A stretch of DNA of 64,000 bases from Rattus norvegicus. Taxonomy: Eukaryota > Chordata > Mammalia > Rodentia > Muridae. A model generated the notes under the pieces. It did no database searches. It was not told the origin of the DNA and saw nothing but the letters and a program-made list of their open reading frames with translations. A program made the translations under genes and the position numbers. This document shows positions 1-10,222 of the stretch, piece by piece. Within the stretch, counting starts at the first letter, position 1, and every line of letters starts with the position of its first letter. The stretch is taken from positions 84,507,710 to 84,571,709 of the forward strand of contig NC_086020.1 of the NCBI RefSeq assembly GCF_036323735.1. Direction: 5' to 3'.

Positions 1-359
1 CACCCAAATTATTCTCTGATTGGCCAGTAAAGAAACTGATCAGTCAGATCTCAGCAGGAGAGAGAATAAGGCTGAACTTCCCAGCCAAGGGAGGAGCAGA
101 GGGAAAGAAGTGGGGATTCAGCCATGGGGAGAGAGTCCAAGAGATACCATGAGGAGACACCTGGAGCAAAGAAATCCACAGAATACAAGTGTCTCAGGAG
201 GTAGCCGGATTATTTTAGACTACTAAAATAAATGAATACTGCTCAGTTGTTGTGTCATAAGCTGCTAAATAAAATAGTTCAGTCTAAATTATTTGGGAGT
301 TAGCTGGGTTAAGAAAAAATTGCAACACTTCAAAAATTGCTACCAACAGAGATAATGTT
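1..359. other. Unassigned sequence at window start
   Basis: No exon, RNA gene or recognised repeat family was found here. The stretch is purine-rich in its first 200 bases and AT-rich after that. The only open frame (68 codons from base 20) has no recognisable domain and uses no distinctive codons. It could be the end of an interspersed repeat lying mostly outside the window, but I cannot name one. Confidence 0.3.
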
Positions 360-1960
360 TATCTTTGATGTTAAGTTGTGTTTCTTGGATACAGTAGAAT
401 GGTGGATCCAATTTTTAAATCTAGGCTGTATGTTTTTATTGGGGAATTTAGACCATCGATATTGAGAAATATCATCTACCAGTTTATTGATTCCTGTTAT
501 TATATTGTTGTTGTATGGGCATTTCTCCTTTTGATTTGCTGGTTTGACATTATTTATTCTTCTGATTTCTTGGGTTTGCTCATCTTCTTCTTGTTCAAGT
601 TTTTCTCCTAGCATTTCTGTAGAGATAGATTTGTAGGTAGATACTACTTAATTTTGATTTTATCAGGTACTGTTTTTCTTTCTCCATTTATTGTGATTGA
701 AAGTTTTATTGGGGATAGTTATCTGGGATGACTTCTGTGGTCTCTTAAGAATTTATAGAACATTTGTCTAGGCCCATGTGGCTTATATAGTCTCCATTGA
801 GAAGCCAGGTTTAATTCTAATCGGTTTGTGGTTATATGTAATTTGGTCCTTTTTCTTTGTAGCTTTTAAATATTCTTTCTTTGTTCTGTATATTTTAAAA
901 TTTTGATTATTGTGTGCTGTGGGGGATTTCTTTTTTGGTCCAATCTGTTTGTGTTTCTTGTACCTTGATAGGGATCTCCATTTTTAGGTTTGAGACATTT
1001 TATGACTTTGTTGAAAATGTTTTCTGTGCTTTTGGCCTGGGTTTCTTTTCCTTCCTCTATTTATATCATTCTTAGATTCAATCTTTTCATAGTGTGCCAG
1101 ATTTTCTGGATTTTTTTAGATTTAATATTTTCTTTGCTTGAGGAAGCTGTTTCTTCTATCTTCTCTTTGGTGCCTGAGATTTTTTTCCTTCCATCTCTTG
1201 AATTCTATTGTTGAGGCTTGCCTCTAGGTTCATTTGTTTGACTTCCTAACATTTTTATTTCCAGCTTTTCTTAAGTCTGAATTTCCTTTAGTGATTTTAT
1301 TTCTACTTTCATGTGTTGAACTGTTTACTTCATTTTATTCTACCGTTTGTTTGTGCTTTCATAGATTTTTCAAATGGATTTCTTCTTTAAGGTCCTTAAA
1401 CATATTCATAATTGCCATTTTGAAGTCCTTGTCTTGTGCTTCAGCTATAGTGTACTTCTCAGGGTCTGCAGTAGTAAGGTGGTTAAATTCTGGTGGGTAG
1501 AAATTTGTCTTGATTGCTGTTTGTTTTTGACTGGTTTTAAGCATATGGGTTTGGGGTGATTGTGATTCTAGGTGTTGATATACAGTCTTGCCTTTGTTGA
1601 ATGTATCTTCCTTTCCTTGGTTTCTGTTGTTATCTCTGAACTTTAGAAACTTGTGGGAGCTGTGGATGGCCTGTCTGGGAGTGATTCTAAGTCTCTAGGT
1701 ATGTGGTATGGCCACTAGTGGTCCCAGGAAGGAAGTTTTTCTATATTTTGGGTGTTGAGACAAATAATGGGGATGGGTTAGAGGCAGGTGCTAAAAGGGT
1801 CCACAGAAATAGGAAAGCTGGATCTGCCATGAGCTTTAGCATCTTCTACAGGAGTGGAGTCAAAGAGGAAGAACAGGTTCCTGATAGCAGTCTATTACAG
1901 AGCTGGGGATAAGATTGGGAATTGGAATTTGTACCTACCTGATTACAATAAATTCTATCT
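360..1960 (-). mobile_element. Old L1 (LINE-1) remnant: ORF2 5' end, ORF1 and 5'UTR
   Basis: Read on the minus strand, this matches the young L1s of the same window in the same order but is heavily diverged. Bases 430-480 match the start of ORF2, including the TTTTTATTGGGGA block found at about 10091 and 62350. Bases about 620-1500 match ORF1, including blocks equivalent to 10348-10925. Bases about 1500-1960 are probably 5'UTR. Many stops and indels show that it is inactive. The body of ORF2 and the 3' end are absent, so it is a fragment. Family assignment to an old rodent L1 subfamily is inference. Confidence 0.7.
620..1505 (-). pseudogene. Degenerate L1 ORF1
   Basis: This is a decayed copy of the L1 ORF1 RNA-binding protein gene. 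Alignment by eye to the intact ORF1 at 10223-11296 is good in the RRM/C-terminal part (plus-strand blocks such as TTTTTAGGTT and TATTCTTTCTTTGTTC). It weakens toward the N-terminal coiled-coil region near 1500. No single frame spans it; the pieces that remain open are below 100 codons. Confidence 0.6.
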
Positions 1961-2385
1961 TGTTCTTTTGTAACTTCACAATCTCCCAATGTCCTTGCCA
2001 TATAAATCTGTTATTAGGTCACTTGTTTACTTGCTTATTGGTCCTTGAGTTGGGTGTTCATCCTTGACCTTAAGATCTCTGATTCCATAGATTTAGGGTC
2101 CCCAAGTATGTTTCTTTCTAGAAAGACTCTTTTATAGACTTGATAACCTGTTTGGCTTTGCTTCTGGGGTCATGGTTTTCCCAGTGGAGAAAAGTAAGAA
2201 CATCCTTTTGAGGTGTTTTCTGTCCAGAGAGCTTTCAGGTAGCTAACATAGGATTTACTTGTTTCCCTTCCTTAACTCTGGGCTACAGCCTCACGTGCCC
2301 ATGCTGGTTTTCTTGGCGTTCAGATTCAGCTCTTTAGCTTGATGAACAGGAGTGCTTGTCCATCCTGAGATTTCCCTAGCTTTAG

Positions 2386-2495
2386 ATAAGATATCATGTC
2401 GTAGACCAGGTTGGCCTCAGACTCACAGCTATGCCCCTGTACTCTCCTTTTGAATGTAGAGATTACAGGGAGGATCTACCATGTGAGAAGCGGCT
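2386..2495 (-). repeat. B1 SINE relic
   Basis: The plus strand carries GTAGACCAGGTTGGCCTCAG followed by ACTCACAG and GATTACAGGGAGG, which is the reverse complement of the right part of a rodent B1 (7SL-derived SINE). It is diverged, lacks a clear A-tail and has no visible TSD, so it is an old insertion. Confidence 0.7.
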
Positions 2496-5400
2496 GAGGC
2501 TTGGCAGAAGTGAGTGCAGTCAGTCCAACTGATGGATACCTCCAAAACTACCCCTGGATTGCAAGGCCATGAGAAAGAGCAACCCTGGGAATGAATTCTG
2601 CATTTGTGTACAGCAACAAAGAACTTTTCAAAGAAGTTGTCACCTTTAGCTTAAATGGAGAGGCATTTGCAATTGTGGGGATGGAATGAGAGTTAAGGGC
2701 TACATCCTTGTTTACATAGAAGATTCCAGTCCTTTGGTTGTCTGCTGTGCTCTGCACTGACCCCTGTTCATAGACATCGGCTCAGTCACTCAACATCAGA
2801 TTGCTCTTCACTTCAGGGCAGAGCTTTGCCAGGCATAAGCAGATCCAGTGCCTGTCAGGTTTGCCCCAACTTCTCTTCAGGCAGTCTGTTATGGTTGTCA
2901 TGCTACCACAGAAGAGTGACACCTGCGCTCTCCCGAGACTTTACTCCTATTCAAATCACTTCCTGAAATTTCTCGTGTCCTCTGGTCCTTGTAATGCACA
3001 ACTTACATTTGAGTTTTTATATTTTTCGTTCTTTGTTCTCCTGTGAAACGTGGAGGATAATTGGCTAAGGGCTATCTCCTCATTACTTTCGGCAAATTAA
3101 GAGGATACCTCGGATGCAGCCTTAGGTGAGCACAGTGGCTCACAGACAGAGTTAATAAGCTGCCCTCATCATCTCTGTTCTTCCTGCTGTTCAGAGTGTG
3201 TGGCTGGTGGCGCCGATGTTGGCAGGAGAAAGAAATATGATGTTCAGCTAATGGCTTGAGAAGGGGAGGGAAGGACTTGGGGTCACTTGTGGCGTATCCT
3301 ATTTTGAGCTGAGCCAAAGAAGATTAATGCTGTCACTTGCTTGATTAGCATTGCCACTTGCCTGGCTCTCGACTTCCAAATGTATTAATTCCGAGAGAGC
3401 AGCTTGCATTAGAGTCGTCTTGTTCATGTTGGCAACTAACCTTGTAAAATCTCCTGGCAGTGGACTGATTGAAGGCTGGGACTGAGACCCTGAAATGCTC
3501 TGCTTGTCTTTTGTTTGCTCTTATGACACAGGCTTTCACAATAATGCCCAATTTCTTAAGCCCAAGTTGCAAGGCAATTGGTGTTTTTGTTTCTCAAGTT
3601 AAAAAGCCTCTTTTAGCAGACTTCTACAGCAAGCATCCTGAATCTGTTCTGACGTGTACATTCATTTATTCATGTGAGTGTTAGGAAATTTCATGTTAAG
3701 ATAACTTTGCTAAACACATCCTTGTGATGTCAATTGTAATGAATGTTTTTGAATGCTCAGTGGGTTGACTCACCTGGCTCAGTTCTCTAGTTTGCGTATT
3801 CAGCAAATTAATTATGGCTTTACCAGGGAGTGGAAATGGCAGACAGCCATTTACCAATACATTGAAAATAGGTCTATGCCTTGGTAGATCTACTATTGTT
3901 GGAATTGACAGACAAGTGCAGTTGGTAAGTACAATTCTTTTTGAGATTTGGTGTGCAAATTGGAATAAATTACAATAATGTTTACTGAAAAGTGGAGTAT
4001 CTCTTTGGAAGCCTTTTGATACATCTCACCAACTTTTCCTTTAGGAAGAAGGAGCCAGCTTTGTATGCCCTGCTTGCACCGAGAGTCACCAGGTGTTATT
4101 TAAACAATCCTATATAGCATATAGGAAAATTGTTCTGTGATTGTTCCAGTGTTTGAGGTAGGACTATTGGTGAGGATAAACACATTTCCTGCACAAGATC
4201 ATCAGCTTTTCACTGTTTCTGTCTGGAATTGCCTTTTGTAGCCTTTGCCAGTTTCCTTGCTTGCTTTTTCTTCCTCTACACAATGAAATAATATCGATGT
4301 TTAAAAAAATTATGCTTGCCTTTGAAAGCTGCAATGTTATCGACATAGTTCTTTTCTTTCCCACATGGAGTCCAAGATATTTTGTGTGACTCTGGTGCGA
4401 TGCTTGGACTTCATGGTTCACATTCACCATTAGACATGTGAGGTTCCATTTGCAGTGCCACATTCCCCTTTCTCTGTCATGGGAGGTTTTCTCAGCGGCC
4501 TCCTGCTTTCTGCATTTTCTTATTTGACTATGCTTAAATACCTTCAGTATTTCCTACCAAAATCACCCTTCCATGGCCTTTTAGCACTGGGTAGGCCTGG
4601 GCATGGTTTTCTTCTTTTGACAAATGCTAGGCAACCAACCGTTGGGTGTCTAATCACTTATTGTGTGGCTCTGCATTGGCATCATAGGGGCTGATGAAGG
4701 AGACTATGCATATAGAGACACAACAGTCCCTACAGCTATCTGGTAAATGTTAACCAAGGAGCTCCATGTCATAAGCCTTGTACGGAGTGCTAGGGGAATA
4801 GTCCTGAGGAGTCATTAGCTTCACAGATGCCAGACTTATGGTGAGAAGATGTTGTGCTCTGGACAGGACTCACAAGGGGAGTATATCAGAAGCATGTGGA
4901 GGAGAGCAAAGGTCAGGGGAGAGCACTGTGCCTTTATATGGAGTAGTAGGGGAAGGCCACTCTGGGATGACTGGACCTGATGCTGATGAGGGAGTCAGTA
5001 CTGTGGAACACTAGGGAAAGACTGTCTCAGGTGGAAGAATAGAGGGGATCAAGGTTCTGAGTAGGGAGGCACTGAAACAGACAGAAGGGTAGGGAAGGAG
5101 AAATAGAATAGAGCACAGTTCAATGGAAGCTGCTTCAGGAACCCAAATCAAGAGTCCTGTTAATCACTGGGTAGTCTGGTCTTTGTTCTGGGTAGAACAA
5201 GGGTCCATAGATATTAGGAAACAGGATCTAGATCTTAGTTGGTTATTCTTTTTTTAGGTGTGTGCTTTCTATGCTTAGAGTAGATTATTGAGGAAGAGAA
5301 AGACATGGGTAGAAACAGGGAGAACAATTAAGATTCTACTGCATGAGTGCTAGCATAGGCTTAGAAGGCTGAATATTGTTAAGGAGAATGGGGGCAGGTG

Positions 5401-5536
5401 GTTGGACTCTGGTTGTACTCAGAGCATTTGCTGTTGGTCATATGTGTTATGTATCTCCATTGGATAGAGTAGAGGTAGCTAAGTGGTGGAGGCATGATAA
5501 AGATGTCCCATTTTTTGACTAAGCACTAATCATTGC
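2496..5536. other. About 3 kb without recognisable genes or repeats
   Basis: No coding exon with flanking splice signals, RNA gene or familiar repeat was recognised. Open frames here are below 100 codons and unrelated to any family I know. Part of it may be ancient repeat too diverged to see by eye. Confidence 0.35.
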
Positions 5537-5542
5537 CCACTC
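5537..5542. repeat. Provirus target-site duplication, left copy
   Basis: CCACTC directly abuts the 3' LTR end (TGTCCCGC on the plus strand) and is repeated exactly at 17888-17893 beyond the 5' LTR. A 6-bp duplication is the usual size for class II (ERVK/IAP-like) integrases. Confidence 0.9.
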
Positions 5543-5618
5543 TGTCCCGCGCTATTGTCTTGCCAGCAAGAACTCATGCGGACACCAGGATCCTTCTGCA
5601 GCAAAGCGTTTATTGCAT
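5543..5618 (-). repeat. 3' LTR, distal (R/U5) part, left of the nested L1
   Basis: This matches the last ~75 bases of the 5' LTR (17583-17658), from TGTCCCGCGC at the LTR end to the AATAAA complement (TTTATT). The L1 inserted exactly in the poly(A)-signal area, so this LTR's own poly(A) site is now separated from its promoter by 6.6 kb. Confidence 0.9.
5606..5618. repeat. L1 number 1 target-site duplication, left copy
   Basis: GCGTTTATTGCAT is repeated at 12246-12258 on the other side of the L1. The final T is ambiguous with the A-tail. The 13-bp length fits target-primed reverse transcription by L1 endonuclease. Confidence 0.85.
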
Positions 5619-6337
5619 TTTTTTTTTTTATTAACTTGAGTATTTCTTATATACATTTCGAGTGTTATTCCCTTTCCCGGTTTCCGGGCAAACATCCCCC
5701 TCCCCCCTCCCCTTCCTTATGGGTGTTCCCCTCCCAACCCTCCCCCATTGCCGCCCTCCCCCCATAGACTAGTTCACTGGGGGTTCAGTCTTAGCAGGAC
5801 CCAGGGCTTCCCCTTCCACTGGTGCTCTTACTAGGCTATTCATTGCTACCTATGGGGTCAGAGTCCAGGGTCAGTCCATGTCTAGTCTTTAGGTAGTGGC
5901 TTAGTCCCTGGAAGCTCTGGTTGCTTGGCATTGTTGTACTTTTGGGGTCTCGAGCCCCTTCAAGCTCTTCCAGTTCTTTCTCTGATTCCTTCAATAGGGG
6001 ACCTATTCTCAGTTCAGTGGTTTGCTGCTGGCATTCGCCTCTATATTTGCTGTATTCTGGCTGTGTCTCTCAGGAGCGATCTACATCCGGCTCCTGTCGG
6101 TCTGCACTTCTTTGCTTCATCCATCTTGTCTAATTGGGTGGCTGTATATGTATGGGCCACATGTGGGGCAGGCTCTGAATGGGTGTTCCTTCAGTCTCTG
6201 TTTTAATCTTTGCCTCTCCCTTCCCTGCCAAGGGTATTCTTTTTCCTCATTTAAAGAAGGAGTGAAGCATTCACATTTTGATCATCCGTCTTGAGTTTCG
6301 TTTGTTCTAGGGATCTAGGGTAATTCAAGCATTTGGG
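5619..6337 (-). other. L1 number 1 3'UTR and A-tail
   Basis: The A-tail appears as a T run at 5619-5630. On the minus strand a strongly G-rich polypurine block (5690-5765) lies close to the tail, with several runs of three to six G. This is a conserved feature of L1 3'UTRs and can fold as a G-quadruplex. The same block is seen in L1s number 2 and 3 and in the short copy at 49168-49334. Confidence 0.8.
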
Positions 6338-6664
6338 CTAATAGCCACTTATCAATGAGTGCATACCATGTATGTCTTTCTGTGATTGGGTTAGCTCACT
6401 CAGGATGATATTTTCCAGTTCCAACCATTTGCCTACGAATTTCATAAACTCGTTGTTTTTGATAGCTGAGTAATATTCCATTGTGTAGATGTACCACATT
6501 TTCTGTATCCATTCCTCTGTTGAAGGGCATCTGGGTTCTTTCCATTTTCTGGCTATTATAAATAAGGCTGCGATGAACATAGTGGAGCACGTGTCTCTTT
6601 TATATGTTGAGGCATCTTTTGGGTATATGCCCAAGAGAGGTAGCTGGATCCTCAGGCAGTTCAA
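6338..6664 (-). pseudogene. Out-of-frame C-terminus of L1 number 1 ORF2
   Basis: This 108-codon open frame is the natural C-terminal tail of ORF2p. The same residues continue in frame in L1 number 2 (15816-16994) and number 3 (58599-59462). Here it sits in another frame because two bases are missing near 6641: the plus strand reads AGAGGTAGCTGG where L1 number 3 has AGAGGTATAGCTGG. The tail holds the conserved segments with PSTEEWIQKMWYIYTMEYYS and ends at the usual stop. Confidence 0.85.
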
Positions 6665-9600
6665 TGTCCAATTTTCTGAGGAACCTCCAGATTGATTTCC
6701 AGAATGGTTTTACCAGTCTGCAATCCCACCAACAATGGAGGAGTGTTCCTCTTTCTCCACATCCTCGCCAGCATCTGCTGTCACCTGAGTTTTTGATCTT
6801 AGCCATTCTCACTGGTGTGAGGTGAAATCTCAGGGTTGTTTTGATTTGCATTTGCCTTATGACTAAAGATGTTGAACATTTCTTTAGGTGTTTCTCAGCC
6901 ATTCGGCATTCCTCAGCTGTGAATTCTTTGTTTAGCTCTGAACCCCATTTTTTAATAGGGTTATTTGTTTCCCTGCGGTCTAACTTCTTGAGTTCTTTGT
7001 ATATTTTGGATATAAGGCCTCTATCTGTTGTAGGATTGGTAAAGATCTTTTCCCAATCTGTTGGTTGCCGTTTTGTCCTAACCACAGTGTCCTTTGCCTT
7101 ACAGAAGCTTTGCAGTTTTATGAGATCCCATTTGTCGATTCTTGATCTTAGAGCATGAGCCATTGGTGTTTTGTTCAGGAAATTTTTTCCAGTGCCCATG
7201 TGTTCGAGATGCTTCCCTAGTTTTTCTTCTATTAGTTTGAGTGTGTCTGGTTTGATGTGGAGGTCCTTGATCCACTTGGACTTAAGCCTTGTACAGGGTG
7301 ATAAGCATGGATCGATCTGCATTCTTCTACATGTTGCCCTCCAGTTGAACCAGCACCATTTGTTGAAAATGCTATCTTTTTTCCATTGGATGGTTTTGGC
7401 TCCTTTGTCAAAAATCAAGTGACCATAGGTGTGTGGGTTCATTTCTGGGTCTTCAATTCTATTCCATTGGTCTATCTGTCTGTCTCTGTACCAATACCAT
7501 GCAGTTTTTATCACTATTGCTCTGTAATACTGCTTGAGTTCAGGGATAGTGATTCCCCCTGAAGTTCTTTTATTGTTGAGGATAGCTTTAGCTATCCTGG
7601 GTTTTTTGTTATTCCAGATGAATTTGCAAATTGTTCTGTCTAACTCTTTGAAGAATTGGATTGGTATTTTGATGGGGATTGCATTGAATCTGTAGATTGC
7701 TTTTGGTAAAATGGCCATTTTTACTATATTAATCCTGCCAATCCATGAGCATGGGAGATCTTTCCATCTTCTGAGGTCTTCTTCAATTTCTTTCCTCAGT
7801 GTCTTGAAGTTCTTATTGTACAGATCTTTTACTTGCTTGGTTAAAGTCACACCGAGGTACTTTATATTATTTGGGTCTATTATGAAGGGTGTCGTTTCCC
7901 TAATTTCTTTCTCGGCTTGTTTCTCTTTTGTATAGAGGAAGGCAACTGATTTATTTGAGTTAATTTTATACCCAGCCACTTTGCTGAAGTTGTTTATCAG
8001 CTTTAGTAGTTCTCTGGTGGAACTTTTGGGATCACTTAAATATACTATCATGTCATCTGCAAATAGTGATATTTTGACCTCTTCTTTTCCGATCTGTATC
8101 CCCTTGATCTCCTTTTGTTGTCTGATTGCTCTGGCTAGAACTTCAAGAACTATATTGAATAAGTAGGGAGAGAGTGGGCAGCCTTGTCTAGTACCTGATT
8201 TTAGTGGGATTGCTTCAAGTTTCTCTCCATTTAGTTTAATGTTAAAAACTGGTTTGCTGTATATGGCTTTTACTATGTTTAGGTATGGGCCTTGAATTCC
8301 TATTCTTTCCAGGACTTTTATCATGAAGGGGTGTTGAATTTTGTCAAATGCTTTCTCAGCATCTAATGAAATGATCATGTGGTTCTGTTCTTTCAGTTTG
8401 TGTATAGGATGGATCACGTTGATGGTTTTCCGTATATTAAACCATCCCTGCATGCCTGGGATGAAGCCTACTTGATCATGGTGGATGATTGTTTTGATGT
8501 GCTCTTGAATTCGGTTTGCCAGAATTTTATTGAGTATTTTTGCGTCGATATTCATAAGGGAAATTGGTCTGAAGTTCTCTTTCTTTGTTGTGTCTTTGTG
8601 TGGTTTAGGTATAAGAGTAATTGTGGCTTCGTAGAAGGAATTCGGTACAGCTCCATCTGTTTCAATTTTGTGGAATAGTTTGGATAATATTGGTATGAGG
8701 TCTTCTATGAAGGTTTGATAGAATTCTGCACTAAACCCGTCTGGACCTGGGCTCTTTTTGGTTGGGAGACCTTTAATGACTGCTTCTATTTCCTTAGGAG
8801 TTATGGGGTTGTTTAACTGGTTTATCTGTTCCTGATTTAACCTCGATACCTGGTATCTGTCTAGGAAATTGTCCATTTCCTGAAGATTTTCAAATTTTGT
8901 TGAATATAGGTTTTTATAGTAAGATCTGATGATTTTTTGAATTTCCTCCGAATCTGTAGTTATGTCTCCCTTTTCATTTCTTATTTTGTTAATTTGGACA
9001 CACTCTCTGTGTCCTCTCGTTAGTCTGGCTAAGGGTTTATCTATCTTGTTGATTTTCTCAAAGAACCAACTTTTGGTTCTGTTGATTCTTTCTATGGTCC
9101 CTTTTGTTTCTACTTGGTTGATTTCAGCTCTGAGTTTGATTATTTCCTGCCTTCTACTCCTCCTGGGTGTAATTGCTTCTTTTTGTTCTAGAGCTTTTAG
9201 GTGTGCTGTCAAGCTGCTGACATATGCTCTTTCCTTTTTCTTTCTGCAGGCACTCAGCGCTATGAGTTTTCCTCTTAGCACAGCTTTCATTGTGTCCCAT
9301 AAGTTTGAGTATGTTGTATCTTCATTTTCATTAAATTCTAAAAAGTTTTTAATTTCTTTCTTTATTTCTTCCTTGACCAGGTTATCATTGAGTAGAGCAT
9401 TGTTAAATTTCCACGTATATGTGGGCATTCTTCCCTTATTGTTATTGAAGACCAGTTTTAGGCCGTGGTGGTCCGATAGCACGCATGGGATTATTTCTAT
9501 CTTTCTGTACCTGTTGAGGCCCGTTTTTTGACCAATTATATGGTCAATTTTGGAGAAAGTACCATGAGGAGCTGAGAAGAAGGTATATCCTTTTGCTTTA

Positions 9601-10163
9601 GGATAGAATGTTATATAAATATACGTTAAGTCCATTTGGCTCATGACTTCTCTTAGTCTGTCGACATCACTGTTTAATTTCTGTTTCCATGATCTGTCCA
9701 TTGATGAGAGTGGGGTGTTGAAATCTCCCACTATTATTGTGTGAGGTGCAATGTGTGTTTTGAGCTTTAGTAAGGTTTCTTTTACGTATGTAGGTGCCCT
9801 TGTATTTGGGGCATAGATATTTAGGATTGAGAGTTCATCTTGGTTGATTTTTCCTTTGATGAATATGAAGTGTCCTTCCTTATCTTTTTTGATGACTTTT
9901 AGTTGGAAATTGATTTTATTTGATATTAGAATGGCTACTCCAGCTTGCTTCTTCTGACCATTTGCTTGGAAAGTTGTTTTCCAGCCTTTCACTCTGAGGT
10001 AGTGTCTGTCTTTGTCTCTGAGGTGTGTTTCCTGTAGGCAGCAGAATGCAGGGTCCTCGTTGCGTATCCAGTTTGTTAATCTATGTCTTTTTATTGGGGA
10101 GTTGAGGCCATTGATATTGAGAGATATTAAGGAATAGTGATTATTGCTTCCCGTTATATTCAT
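6600..10163 (-). CDS. L1 ORF2p: endonuclease and reverse transcriptase, C-terminally truncated
   Basis: ORF2p nicks target DNA and reverse-transcribes L1 RNA at the nick, acting in a ribonucleoprotein with ORF1p. The 1187-residue frame begins with an APE-like endonuclease (about residues 1-240): QETHL with E45, GDFN with D147 and N149, and SDHH at 230-233. The reverse-transcriptase domain follows, with SPGPDGFSAEF, RQGCPLSPYLF and the catalytic FADD near residue 700. A cysteine-rich segment (CWRGCGERGTLLHCWWDC) lies near the end. Rodent ORF2p is usually about 1275 residues. A 2-bp deletion near 6641 changes the last residues and costs roughly 100 C-terminal residues. Residues 181 and 184 are Y and I where L1 number 3 has D and R. 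The start is the ATG 59 bp after the ORF1 stop. Confidence 0.93.
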   Translation of the reverse strand: MNITGSNNHYSLISLNINGLNSPIKRHRLTNWIRNEDPAFCCLQETHLRDKDRHYLRVKGWKTTFQANGQKKQAGVAILISNKINFQLKVIKKDKEGHFIFIKGKINQDELSILNIYAPNTRAPTYVKETLLKLKTHIAPHTIIVGDFNTPLSSMDRSWKQKLNSDVDRLREVMSQMDLTYIYITFYPKAKGYTFFSAPHGTFSKIDHIIGQKTGLNRYRKIEIIPCVLSDHHGLKLVFNNNKGRMPTYTWKFNNALLNDNLVKEEIKKEIKNFLEFNENEDTTYSNLWDTMKAVLRGKLIALSACRKKKERAYVSSLTAHLKALEQKEAITPRRSRRQEIIKLRAEINQVETKGTIERINRTKSWFFEKINKIDKPLARLTRGHRECVQINKIRNEKGDITTDSEEIQKIIRSYYKNLYSTKFENLQEMDNFLDRYQVSRLNQEQINQLNNPITPKEIEAVIKGLPTKKSPGPDGFSAEFYQTFIEDLIPILSKLFHKIETDGAVPNSFYEATITLIPKPHKDTTKKENFRPISLMNIDAKILNKILANRIQEHIKTIIHHDQVGFIPGMQGWFNIRKTINVIHPIHKLKEQNHMIISLDAEKAFDKIQHPFMIKVLERIGIQGPYLNIVKAIYSKPVFNIKLNGEKLEAIPLKSGTRQGCPLSPYLFNIVLEVLARAIRQQKEIKGIQIGKEEVKISLFADDMIVYLSDPKSSTRELLKLINNFSKVAGYKINSNKSVAFLYTKEKQAEKEIRETTPFIIDPNNIKYLGVTLTKQVKDLYNKNFKTLRKEIEEDLRRWKDLPCSWIGRINIVKMAILPKAIYRFNAIPIKIPIQFFKELDRTICKFIWNNKKPRIAKAILNNKRTSGGITIPELKQYYRAIVIKTAWYWYRDRQIDQWNRIEDPEMNPHTYGHLIFDKGAKTIQWKKDSIFNKWCWFNWRATCRRMQIDPCLSPCTRLKSKWIKDLHIKPDTLKLIEEKLGKHLEHMGTGKNFLNKTPMAHALRSRIDKWDLIKLQSFCKAKDTVVRTKRQPTDWEKIFTNPTTDRGLISKIYKELKKLDRRETNNPIKKWGSELNKEFTAEECRMAEKHLKKCSTSLVIRQMQIKTTLRFHLTPVRMAKIKNSGDSRCWRGCGERGTLLHCWWDCRLVKPFWKSIWRFLRKLDIELPEDPATSLGHIPKRCLNI

Positions 10164-10222
10164 ATTTGGATGTGAGGTTATGTTTGTGTGCTTTCATTCT
10201 CTTTGTTTTGTTGCCAAGACGA

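Noticed and set aside
8962..9531. A 189-codon open frame on the plus strand
   Set aside because: It lies wholly antisense to ORF2 of L1 number 1. The same shadow appears antisense to L1 number 3 (61224-61792), and its hydrophobic composition follows from the A-rich sense strand.
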